Below, one piece after another: positions 36,543-39,044 of a DNA stretch of 39,044 bases. Under the pieces are notes generated by a model, which was not told the origin of the DNA, ran no database searches, and saw only the letters and a program-made list of their open reading frames with translations. The first letter of the stretch is position 1. The number at the start of each line of letters is the position of its first letter. The DNA lies in contig NZ_JAGWUA010000021.1 of the NCBI RefSeq assembly GCF_028868675.1, positions 1 through 39,044 of the forward strand, in the 5' to 3' direction. A program made the position numbers and the translations under genes. The stretch comes from Bradyrhizobium sp. (GTDB lineage: Bacteria > Pseudomonadota > Alphaproteobacteria > Rhizobiales > Xanthobacteraceae).

Positions 36543-37556
36543 ATGGCCCGGCTTTCCATGGTGGAGGCGATCCGCGACGCCCTTGACTGCAAGATGGCAG
36601 AAGACACGCGTGTGGTCGTGTTCGGCGAGGACGTCGGCTATTTCGGCGGCGTATTCCGTTGTACCGAGGGGCTGCAGCGCAAATACGGCCGCTCGCGCTG
36701 CTTCGATGCGCCGATCAACGAATCCGGCATCGTCGGGGTCGCAATCGGCATGGGTGTGTACGGTTTGAGACCGGTCGCGGAGATTCAGTTCGCCGACTAC
36801 TTTTATCCTGCTTACGATCAGATCGTATCGGAGGCAGCGCGGCTGCGGTACCGATCGGGCGGCGAATTCAGCGCACCTATCGTCGTGCGCATGCCCTGCG
36901 GGGGCGGCATCTACGGCGGGCAAACGCACAGCCAGAGTCCCGAGGCGCTGCTGACGCATGTGTGCGGCATCAAGACCGTGATCCCGTCCAATCCCCACGA
37001 CGCCAAAGGACTTCTGATCGCGGCGATCGAAGACGACGATCCGGTCATCGTGCTGGAGCCCAAGCGGCTCTACAACGGTCCGTTTTCGGGCCACCCGGAC
37101 CAGCCGTCCGTCGCATGGTCCAAGCATCCACTCGGCGAGGTGCCGGCGGGCCGCTATGTCGTGCCGCTCGGAAAGGCGGCGGTTCGGCGCGAGGGCAGGG
37201 CGGTGACCGTGCTCTGCTATGGCACGATGGTGCATGTGGCCGAGGCTGCCGCGAGCGAGACCGGGGTAGACGCCGAGATCCTCGATCTGCGTTCGCTGAT
37301 CCCGCTCGATGTCGATGCGATCCAGGCTTCGGTCGAGAAGACCGGCCGCTGCGTGATCGTGCACGAGGCGACGCTCACCTCCGGCTTCGGGGCCGAGTTG
37401 GCCGCGCAGGTGATGGAGCGCTGCTTCTATGCGCTGGAGGCACCGATCCTGCGCGTGGCGGGCTGGGATACGCCCTACCCGCACGCCGAGGAGTGGGACT
37501 ATTTCCCCGGACCCGAGCGCGTCGGCCGCGCGCTCCTCGAGGCGTTGGAGGCCTGA
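36543..37556 (+). CDS. bkdA2: branched-chain 2-oxoacid dehydrogenase E1 beta subunit
   Basis: The 337-residue E1 beta subunit pairs with E1 alpha to form the ThDP-dependent decarboxylase. It begins MARLSMVEAIRDALDCKM and has the family segments VVFGEDVGYFGGVFR, DAPINESGIVGVAIGMGVYG and RMPCGGGIYGGQTHSQSPEAL. The late AEEWDYFPGPERV is also typical. FRCTEGLQRKYG and VILEPKRLYNGP-type sequences (here IVLEPKRLYNGP) favour the branched-chain type. Three bases separate it from the E1 alpha stop and two from the E2 start. Confidence 0.93.
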   Translation: MARLSMVEAIRDALDCKMAEDTRVVVFGEDVGYFGGVFRCTEGLQRKYGRSRCFDAPINESGIVGVAIGMGVYGLRPVAEIQFADYFYPAYDQIVSEAARLRYRSGGEFSAPIVVRMPCGGGIYGGQTHSQSPEALLTHVCGIKTVIPSNPHDAKGLLIAAIEDDDPVIVLEPKRLYNGPFSGHPDQPSVAWSKHPLGEVPAGRYVVPLGKAAVRREGRAVTVLCYGTMVHVAEAAASETGVDAEILDLRSLIPLDVDAIQASVEKTGRCVIVHEATLTSGFGAELAAQVMERCFYALEAPILRVAGWDTPYPHAEEWDYFPGPERVGRALLEALEA

Positions 37557-37558
37557 CG

Positions 37559-39044
<1,486 letters not shown>

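Overview
The window is high-GC, densely coded alphaproteobacterial chromosome, most probably Bradyrhizobium or a close relative. This rests on the protein sequences (for example the dxs, tlyA and xseB neighbourhood), a FixK/FNR-type box, and several palindromic intergenic repeats of the kind scattered through bradyrhizobial and rhizobial genomes. Thirty-four protein genes (the last cut by the window edge), one tRNA and several RNA or regulatory elements can be supported, plus one weak small-ORF candidate.

Layout. 1-6.0 kb: a small Cys-containing protein; a minus-strand run pdxH, SDR, methyltransferase; a divergent lipoprotein; a zinc-finger-less DnaJ; an ECF sigma factor with its membrane anti-sigma factor; and a hairpin plus T-run that may end a small RNA. 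6.1-12.5 kb: fabI, a histidine phosphatase, aroC, a class III nucleotide cyclase and a monomeric NADP-isocitrate dehydrogenase with a perfect TTGAT-N4-ATCAA box upstream.

12.7-15.6 kb is the most notable region. On the minus strand a fluoride (crcB-motif) riboswitch aptamer is followed by an intrinsic terminator. Then comes a tightly packed run: an MFS transporter, two CrcB fluoride-channel subunits, a DUF190 protein and the N-degron adaptor ClpS. This looks like a fluoride-responsive operon, with an MFS carrier in front and a proteolysis adaptor at the end.

15.9-19.2 kb holds a secreted DUF1194 (vWA-like) protein, a second MFS transporter and a GNAT acetyltransferase. 19.2-31.6 kb is mostly minus-strand housekeeping: RumA-type RNA methyltransferase, tlyA, a nucleoside deoxyribosyltransferase-like protein, dxs, an unrecognised membrane alpha/beta-hydrolase, xseB, a histone-deacetylase-family hydrolase, a periplasmic 5'-nucleotidase, an enoyl-CoA hydratase and an acyl-CoA dehydrogenase. 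31.8 kb carries tRNA-Gln(UUG). 32.4-34.9 kb is an isolated SWIM-SNF2 helicase whose ribosome binding site sits at the foot of a long hairpin. 35.3-39.0 kb is a branched-chain 2-oxoacid dehydrogenase operon (E1 alpha, E1 beta, E2, and E3 cut by the window edge).

All calls come from reading the sequence; no database search was run.
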